Positions 1-8,107 of a stretch of DNA of 64,000 nucleotides are shown in pieces. The stretch is from Paraclostridium tenue (lineage in GTDB: Bacteria; Bacillota; Clostridia; Peptostreptococcales; Peptostreptococcaceae): assembly GCF_015668515.1 (NCBI RefSeq), contig NZ_JADPFO010000001.1, positions 1,204,823 through 1,268,822 on the forward strand, given 5' to 3'. Below the pieces are notes generated by a model. That model was not told the DNA's origin. It did not search any database and was given only the letters and a program-made list of their open reading frames with translations. Numbering within the stretch: position 1 is the stretch's first letter; the number at the start of each line of letters is the position of its first letter. The position numbers were made by a program, and so were the translations under genes.

Positions 1-233
1 TTTATATCATATATTGCTTTATGCATACTTGCATAAACAGGTCGGTTAAATACCAATAATCCACCAACTACAACTAACCCAGATAATCCTGCAACTAATA
101 TTTTTTTCTTAGATTTTTTTCTATTATTTAATTTAGATTTAACTTTTGACTTTATTAATTCTTTATCTACTTTAACTTCTTCATAATTATCTATATCAAA
201 TTTTACATCATTAAATATTTTATATTCATTCAT
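1..233 (-). CDS. Anti-sigma-like membrane protein (DUF4179 type), 3' part outside window
   Basis: The first 77 codons are visible, starting MNEYKIFNDVKFD behind an AAGGGGGAT ribosome site. A charged cytoplasmic stretch of about 45 residues ends in a lysine-rich run, followed by one hydrophobic segment (about residues 46-65) and NRPVYASM, which resembles the NPA(Y/F)A motif that follows the membrane segment in DUF4179 anti-sigma proteins. It starts 15 bases after the stop of the ECF sigma gene upstream, so the two are surely co-transcribed. Inference: it holds that sigma factor at the membrane until an envelope signal arrives. The rest of the gene lies to the left of the window, so the outer domain cannot be judged. 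Confidence 0.7.
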   Translation of the reverse strand, partial: MNEYKIFNDVKFDIDNYEEVKVDKELIKSKVKSKLNNRKKSKKKILVAGLSGLVVVGGLLVFNRPVYASMHKAIYDI

Positions 234-248
234 ATAATTTAATCCCCC

Positions 249-770
249 TTATTTACCCATACTTTCTCTAATTTTTTTCCTACCTCTAGATAATCTACTA
301 TATAAGCTAGATATAGTTATATTGTTTTCTTTGGCTATTTCTTGAGGATCTTCTTCTCTTAAATAATATTTTTTAAAGATATCTTTATCTTTTTCATTTA
401 AATGTTTAAAAATATCTTCCAAATCTTGTTTTATTTCAAGACTAAGTAAATTCTTATCTATGTAATAAGTATCTTCGTTTATTTCAGATGTATTAGCTGT
501 TGATAAGTATTTCTTTTTATAATTAATAGCTTTATATTTAGCTATAACGCAAATCCAATTTTTAAAAGTATTTTTATCTTTTTCAAAATACTCAATATTA
601 TCCCAAATAGCTAAAAACACATCACTTACACATTCTTCTTCATAGTTTTTTAATTTACCTAAATTAGTTCTTACAATAGATGCTATAAGTCCACTATATT
701 TATCTATTAGCATCTCTATTCCCTCTTGCTTTCTCTTTTTTATATATTTAATAATCAATTTATCTTGCAA
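249..770 (-). CDS. ECF-type RNA polymerase sigma factor
   Basis: A protein of 173 residues with the region 2 pattern (YEEECVSDVFLAIWDN, NWICVIAKYKAINY) and a C-terminal region 4 helix-turn-helix (DPQEIAKENNITISSLYSRLSRGRKKIRE). It should direct core RNA polymerase to a small set of promoters, probably including its own. The reading frame extends to an ATG at 797, but no ribosome site precedes that codon. A run of eight G bases followed by AG (minus-strand sense of 775-784) sits just before TTG at 770, so I take TTG as the start. The next gene looks like its anti-sigma partner. A palindrome GTAAAAGCTTTTAC at 807-820 lies upstream and could be a control site, which is speculation. Confidence 0.85.
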   Translation of the reverse strand: MQDKLIIKYIKKRKQEGIEMLIDKYSGLIASIVRTNLGKLKNYEEECVSDVFLAIWDNIEYFEKDKNTFKNWICVIAKYKAINYKKKYLSTANTSEINEDTYYIDKNLLSLEIKQDLEDIFKHLNEKDKDIFKKYYLREEDPQEIAKENNITISSLYSRLSRGRKKIRESMGK

Positions 771-894
771 GTTACTCCCCCCCCTATTTAAATCCATTTA
801 CTACTTGTAAAAGCTTTTACATTTACAAATACAATTTTAAAAGTAAAAACCTTGCACTTTTATGAAAATTTATTTAAATTTTTAAAACTTATAT

Positions 895-932
895 AAAAAA
901 CCCCTAGAATTTACTTCTTTAAATTCTAAGGG
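895..932 (-). terminator. Intrinsic terminator after the VanZ gene
   Basis: CCCTAGAATTTA (902-913) pairs with TAAATTCTAAGGG (920-932) with one bulge. On the minus strand it is followed by a run of six T. Confidence 0.75.
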
Positions 933-995
933 CTTTAATTTTACTATAAATATTTATAAAGTAAAATAACTAATTAATTTAATATATTTACTTTA

Positions 996-1646
996 TTAAG
1001 AAACAAGCATCCAGTTATACAAGAAAAACTCTCCTAAAACAGCTAATGTAAGATATATAATAGCTTCATTTTTAGATATAGAAATAGTCATTTTATTTGT
1101 ATTAATAGTAGTTTCACTTTTAGATATAAAAGCATATTTTTCACTTATACTATTAAATAAACTACTTACACATACCCATATGAAATACCCCAAAACAGCA
1201 CCTAAAGAGTTCATCATTAAATCATCAATATCCGTAGCTCTATGATTGAATAATTGACAAATCTCAATTGCTAATGAAAAACCTAATCCAGTATAAAATA
1301 CTTTAACAGTATTTCTAAACTTTTCCCAAATCAAAGGAAGTAAAAATCCTAAAGGCATAAACATAATAATATTTAAAATATACGTCCTAATACCCTCTGA
1401 GTTAAATGGTATTAATTTTATTTCTTCTATTCTAATAATTCCACCATATTGCCCTATATCCCATACACTACCAATTCCAGCTACACTAAATGCTAAGTAA
1501 ATATAAATTAAGAAAATATAGACCCATATTAAATGTGGTATTAAATATGTTTTTTCTTTTAAATCTTCTGATTTTACAGCTATTATTTGATATATTAAAC
1601 AAGGTATGATTACACAAAGAAGTGGATAAATTATCGACATAATCAT
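996..1646 (-). CDS. VanZ family membrane protein
   Basis: A protein of 216 residues with about five membrane segments. The VanZ signature is clear: LNIIMFMPLGFLLP, then EICQLF, then RATDIDDLMMNSLGAVLGY. VanZ family members include the teicoplanin-resistance accessory protein, but most genomic copies have no proven role. AAAGGAGAG lies 3-5 bases before the ATG at 1646; a second in-frame ATG two codons later is also possible. It is a single gene with its own terminator, between the sigma factor gene and the broken DUF998 gene. No resistance genes are nearby, so glycopeptide resistance should not be inferred. Confidence 0.88.
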   Translation of the reverse strand: MIMSIIYPLLCVIIPCLIYQIIAVKSEDLKEKTYLIPHLIWVYIFLIYIYLAFSVAGIGSVWDIGQYGGIIRIEEIKLIPFNSEGIRTYILNIIMFMPLGFLLPLIWEKFRNTVKVFYTGLGFSLAIEICQLFNHRATDIDDLMMNSLGAVLGYFIWVCVSSLFNSISEKYAFISKSETTINTNKMTISISKNEAIIYLTLAVLGEFFLYNWMLVS

Positions 1647-1750
1647 AATTTCTCTCCTTTTAAATTTAATTTGTTTTCTACTATGATAATAGCATTATTT
1701 TAGCTTTATAAATCTTAAGATTTTCTTACTTTTTCTAAAGTTAAAATAAC

Positions 1751-1786
1751 AAAATAAAAAACCATTAAAATCAAATTTAACGGTTT
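1751..1786 (-). terminator. Intrinsic terminator after the DUF998 gene
   Basis: Stem 1759-1769 with 1776-1786 has one position that is a G-U pair only on the minus strand, followed there by TTTTTATTTT. Confidence 0.65.
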
Positions 1787-1813
1787 TCATTAAATAATAT
1801 ATAAATTATTAGT

Positions 1814-2439
1814 TTAAGTATAAAATAAGTTAGAGTTTTGATGTATTATCCAAACTATAAGGGGAGCATACATAAAAAGGCACAGTAATCGTTGCCATAG
1901 ACCTTCTAATGCAAATACTGTATTTTTAAACTTAGGCTTTTCTCCTATAACAAAAAAAATTAAAGAAATTAAACTCAAAATAAAAAATACAGATAAAATA
2001 TGTCCAAGTAAAAGCTCTCCCCTTTTAAATTCTAAAATTGCAATAAACATTGGTGCAAATTGAAGCGCTAAAAATCCTATAACCGAACCTATACCATGTA
2101 TTTTAGATGAAAAAGTAATATCTTCTTTTTCTCATTTAATGGGAAAATACCTGATATTATAGCATCACAAATTCCATACAATAAAATTAATATAAATACA
2201 GTGATTGCTAATACAAAATTTTCATTACTATAATATAAAAAAACATTGTATCCCAATAAGCAAATACCTATCCCCGAAATTATCATCCAAAAATTATATA
2301 CAGTTCCCAAAGGGCTATTTTTACAACCTAATATACTCATTACCATTTTACTATGACTATATCCTTTATAAGGAATAGCAATGAAATACGGTATAATTAA
2401 ATCCATAATCATAATAATTAAAAATAATATATTATTCAA
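1814..2439 (-). pseudogene. DUF998-like membrane protein, frameshifted
   Basis: Two adjacent open frames join into one protein if a single A is restored in the AAAAA run at 2126-2130. The frame then continues EDITFSSKIHGIGSVIG and into APMFIAILEFKR. The joined product (about 208 residues, six membrane segments) has the DUF998 features GIFPLNE followed by the conserved histidine region. The upstream frame opens at 2463, but AGGGGGG precedes TTG at 2439 by five bases, so TTG is the likely start. As written the protein stops at KYMV (stop near 2089), losing the last two membrane segments. It may be a true pseudogene, a strain-specific mutation or a base missing from the sequence. Confidence 0.75.
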
Positions 2440-2561
2440 AATATCCCCCCTGACAAAATACACTAATTATTAAGTTAATTATAGCAGAACTTTAAAATTA
2501 AAAATGTCGATTAAAACAGATCTTTTAATTAATCAAAAAAGTAATAATCTAATTTTAAAAC

Positions 2562-2593
2562 TGTATCAAAATTGTAAATCAACAAACAATAAA
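2562..2593 (+). promoter_or_regulatory. Possible sporulation (sigma G type) promoter of splB
   Basis: TGTATCA, 18 bases, CAATAAA loosely resembles the forespore sigma G pattern expected for splB. The match is partial and rests mainly on the identity of the gene. Confidence 0.25.
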
Positions 2594-2634
2594 AATAAAT
2601 TAATTAAAAATACAATGTGATGAGAGGTAAAATA

Positions 2635-3657
2635 ATGTTTAAGCCTAAAAGAGTTATATTTGAAAAAGGAACATTAGACACAGATATTGGTAAAAATATT
2701 TATAACAAAGTAAAAAACAACCCAAATATTGAAATTATAAATACTAGTTCTAATAAAATTAAAAGTAATATTCCTGGAGATAACTTATATGAACAGTATA
2801 GGTCTGGAAAAGAAACATTAGTTGTGGGTTTTCGGAAAGGTTTAAAATTTCAAACATGTAAACCATCAGCAAACTATCAATTACCATTAGTTAGTGGATG
2901 TATGGGAAGATGTGAGTATTGTTACTTAAATACACAATTAGGCGACAAACCTTTTGTAAAAGTATTTGTTAATACAGATGATATTTTAAAAAAAGCAAAA
3001 CAATATATAGATGAAAGATTGCCAGCCATAACTATATTTGAAGGCGCCGCAACATCAGACCCTGTTCCACTTGAACCTTATACTAATTCTCTAAAACAAA
3101 CTATAGAATTTTTCGGTAAAGAGGAAAAAGGAAGATTTAGATTTGTAACTAAATATAATGATATAGATAGCTTACTAGATTTAAATCACAATAATCATAC
3201 TGAGATTAGATTTAGTATAAATACACCTAGAATAATCTCCACTCATGAACATCATACAGCATCTGCTGGTAAAAGAATTGAAGCTGCTATTAAGCTTGCA
3301 AAAGCTGGATATAAGATAGGTTTTATAATAGCTCCTGTATTTCTTTATGAAAATTGGCAGGATGAATATAGAGAGTTAATTAAAAGTATAAAGGAAAAGT
3401 TGCCTAAAGACTTTAATGAACAAATTATATTTGAAGTTATATCACACAGATACACAACTAAGGCAAAAAATAGAATACTTGAAATATTCCCTGAAACTAC
3501 TTTACCTATGGAAGATGAGGATAGAAAATTTAAATATGGTCAATTTGGATATGGAAAGTATGTTTATAATAAAGAACAATTAGCTCAAATGAAGGACTTT
3601 TTCCTTTTAGAAATAAAACATGTATTTCCTAATAGCATTATAAAGTATGTAATCTAA
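2635..3657 (+). CDS. splB: Spore photoproduct lyase
   Basis: A protein of 340 residues. Spore photoproduct lyase is a radical-SAM enzyme that uses a 4Fe-4S cluster and S-adenosylmethionine to reverse the thymine dimer (5-thyminyl-5,6-dihydrothymine) formed in UV-irradiated spore DNA during germination. The cluster motif is seen in SGCMGRCEYCYLNTQ, the SPL form of CxxxCxxC, about residue 85. GAGAGGT lies six bases before ATG 2635, so this codon is preferred to the GTG at 2617. The gene stands alone with its own terminator. It agrees with the two small acid-soluble spore protein genes in this window, whose products shape the DNA that this enzyme repairs. Confidence 0.95.
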   Translation: MFKPKRVIFEKGTLDTDIGKNIYNKVKNNPNIEIINTSSNKIKSNIPGDNLYEQYRSGKETLVVGFRKGLKFQTCKPSANYQLPLVSGCMGRCEYCYLNTQLGDKPFVKVFVNTDDILKKAKQYIDERLPAITIFEGAATSDPVPLEPYTNSLKQTIEFFGKEEKGRFRFVTKYNDIDSLLDLNHNNHTEIRFSINTPRIISTHEHHTASAGKRIEAAIKLAKAGYKIGFIIAPVFLYENWQDEYRELIKSIKEKLPKDFNEQIIFEVISHRYTTKAKNRILEIFPETTLPMEDEDRKFKYGQFGYGKYVYNKEQLAQMKDFFLLEIKHVFPNSIIKYVI

Positions 3658-3675
3658 TAATTATTAATTTAAAAT

Positions 3676-3729
3676 AAAAAGAGTAATAATTTAAATGATT
3701 TCGCACTAAAATTATTACTCTTTTTATTT
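3676..3729. terminator. Bidirectional terminator after splB
   Basis: GAGTAATAATTT (3681-3692) pairs with AAATTATTACTC (3709-3720). An A-run lies before it and TTTTTATTTTT after it. Confidence 0.8.
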
Positions 3730-3863
3730 TTCTAACAATAGTTATTATTAAGTAAATATCCTTAAATATAATTTATAATACATCTAAATTAATTATAATT
3801 TTATTACATTTTTCACATCTAAGACATTTTATACGTGGATTACTACTTAGCTTTTTCATAATA

Positions 3864-4180
3864 CTAATATAAAAATTTGCGTTTTTTCTTATTAATAACA
3901 AATCCCTCTATAAAAAGACCTACAAAGAATATAAGAAATACTATTACTAATACTTTAAAAGATAAATGAAAAAACAATTTATCTAAAGTTGAAAATACTC
4001 CAAAAATAATTAAAGTAATTCCATTTACAAGTTGCATCTTATAAAATAAATCTATATACCCATCTTTATCTTTTACATTTCTCTCTGGATCCCAACCCAT
4101 ATAATTTATTTTCTTAGTTTTTTTAATTTTTTCCCCGAATTTATAATCCAAATTCCCGTTAAAATTCCTAAAATATCCAT
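3864..4180 (-). pseudogene. Small membrane protein, probably frameshifted near its N-terminus
   Basis: The main frame runs to 4208, but no ribosome site precedes that codon. AAGGGAGG is placed correctly for an ATG at 4180 in another frame, which encodes MDILGILTGIWIINSGKK and stops after 24 residues at 4106-4108. One extra A in any of the A-runs at 4109-4132 joins it to the main frame INYMGWDPERNVKDKDGY, then two membrane segments and the tail VINKKKRKFLY. The joined product is about 105 residues with three membrane segments. I do not recognise the family. A fragment of a paralogue lies at 9425-9490. The joining is inferred from the ribosome site and from the hydrophobic N-terminus. Confidence 0.5.
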
Positions 4181-4361
4181 TTATATTTCCTCCCTTAATA
4201 TAATTCATATTATATCAAATATATAAATTAACATTTTAAATTTGGACTAAAATCTATAATTTATGGACTAAAATATAATTATTTTAAAGTATTCCTAAAA
4301 TCTTTTTTCCAATCATCTAAACCTTCTTTATCATAAATTAAATTATATAATAAATAAAATT

Positions 4362-4389
4362 AAAGGTCTTAACTCAATTTAAGACCTTT
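4362..4389 (-). terminator. Terminator overlapping the end of the MATE gene
   Basis: AAAGGTCTTAA (4362-4372) pairs with TTAAGACCTTT (4379-4389). The stem includes the last codons and stop of the gene, and AATTTTATTT follows on the minus strand. Confidence 0.7.
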
Positions 4390-5727
4390 TTTCATTATCT
4401 TCTTACTATAAGGTATATATAAAATTGCACCTATTAAACATGTTGTTACTTCTGTTATTGTAAGAGACCAAACTAATCCATGAAGTCCAAAGTAATAATG
4501 AAGTACTATAACCATAGGTATGTATAAACAACCTTGACTAATAGCCATTATACCTGTTGCCATACCTTCTCCTGATGCTTGGTATATTGTCATAAATAAA
4601 GTTGTCATACCATTAAATAGTGCTGATACTAACATTGCTACTAATATATATGCTCCTATTGAAAGAACAGATGGATCATCTGAAAATGCTTGTATAACTT
4701 GTCCTCTAAATATATAAACAATTCCTACAAATACTACTGCTATTGAAATTATAAATATAGAAGAATATTTTATCCCTTCTTTTAAACGAGTTATATTTTT
4801 ATTAGAAAAATTATAAGCTATAAGTGGCATAACTCCTAAAACTATACCCATAGAGAAAAACTCTGGTAACTGAACTATTCTAACAGCTATACCAAAGCTT
4901 GCAACTACACTATCTCCATACTCCATAGCAAAATTATTTAATAATAAAGTAGTTACAATCATAAATGCACACTGAATTAATTCATATACACCTATTTTAT
5001 ATATTTCAATTTGATCTTTTATACTTATTTTAAAATGATACAAAAATCCTTTCAAATTTTCACTCTTAGTATTTAAATACCAAACATAATAAGCACTAGA
5101 TGCAATGTTTGCAATTACCATAGATAAAGCAGCTCCATATACATGAAGGTCAAGCACTAGTATAAATAATATATCAAGTATAATACTAAATACTACACTT
5201 ACAAACATCCCATACATAGATTCTTTAGAAGCACCTTCTGACCTTACTATTTGCTCAAGTGCAAAATTTAATATAAGCGCAAATCCACCAATAAACAATG
5301 TAGTTGAATATTGTCTTGTATAATTTAATGTGTTTGAATCTGCTCCTAATAATTTAACAATTGGATTCATTAATAAACAAGCAACTACTGCTATTAATAT
5401 ACCTAAAATAATACTTCCATAGAAAGTATATCCTGCTACTTTTTTAGCTCTATCTACTTCATTTTGCGCAACCAACCTTGTTACAAAAGTTCCTCCACCT
5501 ACACCAAACATATTTCCAAATGCCATTAAAACTGTAAATATAGGAAGTCCTAAAGTTATTGCACTAAGCATTGCTGTATCATGTACTAAGCCTATAAAAT
5601 ATGCATTTATAACATTGTAAATTGTTCCTGCTGACATACCTATCATCATAGGTATTGATAAATGAGCTATTGCCTTTTTTATTGGCTCATCTTTTAAATA
5701 CTTCATATTTGATTGTGTATTTTCCAT
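4369..5727 (-). CDS. MATE family multidrug efflux transporter
   Basis: A protein of 452 residues with twelve predicted membrane segments and the MATE layout (two halves, N-terminal IPMMIGMSAGTIYNVINAYFIGL, GNMFGVGGGTFVTRLV). Such carriers export cationic drugs and dyes across the membrane in exchange for Na+ or H+. AAGGGAGGT precedes the ATG. The gene lies directly downstream of a MarR regulator on the same strand. Boxes resembling the MarR operator sit at 5764-5775 and 5891-5903 in its upstream region. The arrangement resembles the MepR-MepA pair of Staphylococcus aureus, so drug-induced derepression is a reasonable inference. The substrate cannot be told from sequence. Confidence 0.93.
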   Translation of the reverse strand: MENTQSNMKYLKDEPIKKAIAHLSIPMMIGMSAGTIYNVINAYFIGLVHDTAMLSAITLGLPIFTVLMAFGNMFGVGGGTFVTRLVAQNEVDRAKKVAGYTFYGSIILGILIAVVACLLMNPIVKLLGADSNTLNYTRQYSTTLFIGGFALILNFALEQIVRSEGASKESMYGMFVSVVFSIILDILFILVLDLHVYGAALSMVIANIASSAYYVWYLNTKSENLKGFLYHFKISIKDQIEIYKIGVYELIQCAFMIVTTLLLNNFAMEYGDSVVASFGIAVRIVQLPEFFSMGIVLGVMPLIAYNFSNKNITRLKEGIKYSSIFIISIAVVFVGIVYIFRGQVIQAFSDDPSVLSIGAYILVAMLVSALFNGMTTLFMTIYQASGEGMATGIMAISQGCLYIPMVIVLHYYFGLHGLVWSLTITEVTTCLIGAILYIPYSKKIMKKGLKLS

Positions 5728-5760
5728 GTTTACCTCCCTTACACAAATGTATAATATCTA

Positions 5761-5776
5761 ATTATTAGAGTTTTAA
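5761..5776 (-). promoter_or_regulatory. MarR operator-like box near the MATE start
   Basis: TTAGAGTTTTAA at 5764-5775 is a degenerate copy of the perfect MarR palindrome at 6467-6486. TATTAT at 5751-5756 could be the -10 site it overlaps. Moderate similarity only. Confidence 0.4.
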
Positions 5777-5802
5777 CATTTTGAATATAAAATTACACAC
5801 TA

Positions 5803-5834
5803 CAACTAAACCTAATATTAGTTTTGTAGTATGT
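5803..5834 (-). other. Hairpin in the MATE leader
   Basis: ACTACAACTAA pairs with TTAGTTTTGTAGT apart from a two-base bulge. On the minus strand it lies between the two operator-like boxes. No good T-run follows, so it could be an attenuator or a processing site. Its function is unknown. Confidence 0.4.
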
Positions 5835-5884
5835 TGAAATATATGTTTTTTAGTTTAATTATATACATTCATATTGTTTCATAT

Positions 5885-5908
5885 TTAATTATTAGAGTTC
5901 TAACTGTT
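5885..5908 (-). promoter_or_regulatory. MarR operator-like box upstream of the MATE gene
   Basis: ATTAGAGTTCTAACTG at 5891-5906 differs at few positions from AATTAGAATTCTAATT in the marR promoter. It lies in the marR-MATE gap, about 165 bases before the MATE start. Confidence 0.5.
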
Positions 5909-5973
5909 TAATTTATTATATTCCTATCATACATCTATGTCAACTATTTAATAAAATTTTTCATACCAATATA

Positions 5974-6017
5974 AAAATAAAAGTAGTGATTTATCTAAAA
6001 ATCACTACTTTTATTTT
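5974..6017. terminator. Terminator at the end of the marR gene
   Basis: AAAATAAAAGTAGTGATTT pairs almost perfectly with AAATCACTACTTTTATTTT. The stem includes the marR stop, so marR and the MATE gene are largely separate transcripts. Confidence 0.75.
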
Positions 6018-6436
6018 AAGTTATTATTAACTTTTATAAGTATATTTTTAAATGATTCTTTTTCTTCATCAGTAAGACAATCAGTAATATCGTTTTCAAT
6101 TTCAATAAACATCTTATCAAATGTTTCTATAAGATTTACTCCCTTTTCTTCTACATAAATATTTTTTTGTCTTTCGTTATTAGATGGAATCTCTCTTCTT
6201 ATATACCCCTTTTTTTCAAGTCCTTTTAACATACTAGTAATACTAGCAGTAGTTCTTCCAAAAGTATCTGCTAAATCTCTTTGAATTAGACCTTTATCTT
6301 GATGTTCATAAATATATTTAATTATTCTACCTTGTTGTGCATTTAAGCCTAATTTATTTATTTTTTTATCTGATGAAAACATTAATTTTCTTGCTATTGT
6401 ACTAATCAAATTTGTAAAAATAGTATTTTCATTCAC
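6011..6436 (-). CDS. MarR family transcriptional regulator
   Basis: A protein of 141 residues with the winged helix-turn-helix of MarR: LNAQQGRIIKYIYEH, LIQRDLADTFGRTTASITSMLKGLEKKGYIRRE and the wing SNNERQKNIYVEEKG. MarR dimers bind palindromes and release them on binding small ligands. An in-frame GTG at 6445 is part of the ribosome site GAGGTG itself, so the GTG at 6436, six bases after it, is the likely start. Its own promoter holds a perfect palindrome between -35 and -10, which predicts tight autoregulation. Degenerate copies upstream of the MATE gene suggest that it is the second target. Confidence 0.92.
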   Translation of the reverse strand: MNENTIFTNLISTIARKLMFSSDKKINKLGLNAQQGRIIKYIYEHQDKGLIQRDLADTFGRTTASITSMLKGLEKKGYIRREIPSNNERQKNIYVEEKGVNLIETFDKMFIEIENDITDCLTDEEKESFKNILIKVNNNLK

Positions 6437-6460
6437 TCTTATCACCTCATTTTATATATC

Positions 6461-6489
6461 ATATTAACAATTAGAATTCTAATTGTCAA
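6461..6489 (-). promoter_or_regulatory. marR promoter with operator in the spacer
   Basis: On the minus strand: TTGACA (6484-6489), 17-base spacer, TAATAT (6461-6466). A perfect 20-base palindrome, core AATTAGAATTCTAATT, occupies 6467-6486. A dimer bound there would block both promoter elements. Confidence 0.8.
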
Positions 6490-6737
6490 CATGACAGTTA
6501 TTTTTCATCAATTGTATTTCTAGTATTATCTTTCAAATCAAATAGCTTAACATAATTTTTTTAGTTTTAACGCAGAATAAGTTTTTAGATTTGTATAAAT
6601 TAGATTAGTGAAGGTATAGTGAAATACTATACCCTCTTTAATTTTATTAATTTCGAAATTATAACTTATATATAGAAAAATAAGGCTTAAATAAGCCTTG
6701 TTTCTAAAAATTTTTATTAATTACTTGTCCAATAAAA
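6490..6737. other. Gap of marR and hdeD region with two orphan hairpins
   Basis: I see no coding sequence here. Two strong hairpins occur: GGTATAGT-GAAAT-ACTATACC at 6613-6633 and AAGGCTTA-AA-TAAGCCTT at 6682-6699, the latter extended by AGAAA/TTTCT arms. On the plus strand both are followed by T-rich DNA, but no plus-strand gene precedes them and I found no convincing promoter. Confidence 0.35.
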
Positions 6738-6787
6738 TAAAAAAGAAATTCTATAAAATTAAACTCTTTAATTTCATAGAATTTCTT
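6738..6787 (-). terminator. Terminator after the HdeD-like gene
   Basis: A stem of about 20 base pairs with one mismatch, 6743-6763 with 6767-6787. On the minus strand TTTTTTATTTTATT follows. Confidence 0.75.
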
Positions 6788-6799
6788 CTTTATTAAAAA

Positions 6800-7297
6800 T
6801 TACACTTGAAATCCTAAGTATATTTCAAATATAGCAGAAACTATAAAGTATATACCTATGATATATGGTGATGCAAGTAATGTTAATATAGGATTTGCTA
6901 AAATAAATAATCCTAATAAAACAAGTATTATATAATATAGAGTTTTAAGATTAAATCCAATCTCTTTTCTTTTAATTGAAATTATTATTAAGTAAATACC
7001 TCTTATTACTGCCCATATTCCATAGAATAATATTAATGTTTCAGTTGTTGCTATAGGTGTTAACCAAACAATTAACCCAAATACTATGTTTATAATACCA
7101 GTAAATATGTAATATCCTTTGTCAGCAGATTTAAAGGCTCTAACTATATCGAATATACCTATTATAACTATTAAAATACCTGCTATAGTTGTAAAGCTAA
7201 AATATGATTCTATAGGATTTATAAAAAATAAAACCCCAATAATCCCAAATAGAATTCCTTGTAAAATTAATGTTGATTCTAACTTTGATTGATTCAT
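6800..7297 (-). CDS. HdeD-like (DUF308) membrane protein
   Basis: A protein of 165 residues with six membrane segments arranged as three repeated pairs, the pattern of the DUF308/HdeD family (GILIVIIGIFDIVRAF, LILFYGIWAVIRGIYLI, YIIGIYFIVSAIFEIYLG). HdeD of E. coli is linked to acid resistance; homologues in Gram-positives have no firm role. AAGGAG stands nine bases before ATG 7297. The ATG at 7306 overlaps that ribosome site and is rejected. It is a single gene with its own terminator. Confidence 0.85.
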   Translation of the reverse strand: MNQSKLESTLILQGILFGIIGVLFFINPIESYFSFTTIAGILIVIIGIFDIVRAFKSADKGYYIFTGIINIVFGLIVWLTPIATTETLILFYGIWAVIRGIYLIIISIKRKEIGFNLKTLYYIILVLLGLFILANPILTLLASPYIIGIYFIVSAIFEIYLGFQV

Positions 7298-7460
7298 AAT
7301 TCTCATCTCCTTGTAAAAATATATTCCCTAAAAATAATCAAATAAACACAAAAAACTAATTTTTTAACTTTATAATCATTTAATTTTAAAATATATATCA
7401 TAAAAAAAATTTATGCATAAAGCATTTTTAAATTTATTATTTTAGTGATAATTCAGATAA

Positions 7461-7518
7461 TAAAAAGAGTGTATTCTTTGAAATTACTTTATTTCAAGAA
7501 TACACTCTTTTTATTTTT
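7461..7518. terminator. Bidirectional terminator
   Basis: AAAAAGAGTGTATTC...GAAAT pairs with ATTTC...GAATACACTCTTTTT (7462-7484 with 7491-7512). It serves the minus-strand gene at 7613. The rest of the gap 7307-7612 shows nothing I can name. Confidence 0.7.
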
Positions 7519-7612
7519 CAAACTCATTATAAATCTTTTTACACGCCAATCTACAAATAACTAATTTATACTTCTCATTAATCAGCTTTTAACTTAGAGA
7601 TATATTAAATTT

Positions 7613-7930
7613 TTATAATTTATCTATAACAATATATTTTTTTCTAATAAAATAATATAAAATAAGCATTCCAACTATCATCGAAATTAAACATACTAAC
7701 GCAATATCTTTATCTTTTATTAATAGCCCTGTAACAATAAATATTAATCCTAAGACTGTAGTGTATATATTATCTAATTTAATTATTTTCGCTCTATCTA
7801 TATTTCCAAATTTCTTCTCTAATTTATTAAAATATTTTTCACTATAAGAACATTTAAATATCAATCTAGCAAATCCCCCTACTAAATTAACTATTCCTAT
7901 CATTATACAAGTAAAATTCCAATAATCCAT
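7613..7930 (-). CDS. Small membrane protein of unknown function
   Basis: A protein of 105 residues with three membrane segments (about residues 5-22, 56-72, 79-95). Between the first two lies a charged cytoplasmic stretch with KYFNKLEKKFGNIDRAKIIKLD. The layout is like small DUF3784-type membrane proteins, but the match is too loose to name. GAGGAG lies seven bases before the ATG. It is a single gene, divergent from the HIT gene, and has its own terminator region. Confidence 0.7.
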   Translation of the reverse strand: MDYWNFTCIMIGIVNLVGGFARLIFKCSYSEKYFNKLEKKFGNIDRAKIIKLDNIYTTVLGLIFIVTGLLIKDKDIALVCLISMIVGMLILYYFIRKKYIVIDKL

Positions 7931-8107
7931 ATTTTGTCTCCTCTACTTATTATAATAATCTATTTTCAACAATTGTAATACTATAAAAAAATATACTATG
8001 TAAATACATTATCTCCTCTTATAATTAGAATCATTTCTAATCTACAACTTAAATAAAGGATTTTAAAACTTAAAATCTAATTACTTCAATAAAAAGGAAA
8101 TGTGAAT

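Noticed and set aside
4279-4353. Short minus frame ending IYDKEGLDDWKKDFRNTLK
   Set aside because: It looks protein-like but has no start or ribosome site and is closed upstream within 24 codons. It may be a gene remnant but I cannot place it.
6613-6699. Small RNA on the plus strand with two hairpins
   Set aside because: The hairpins are real, but I could not find a promoter and the T-runs after them are weak. Kept only as unexplained structure.
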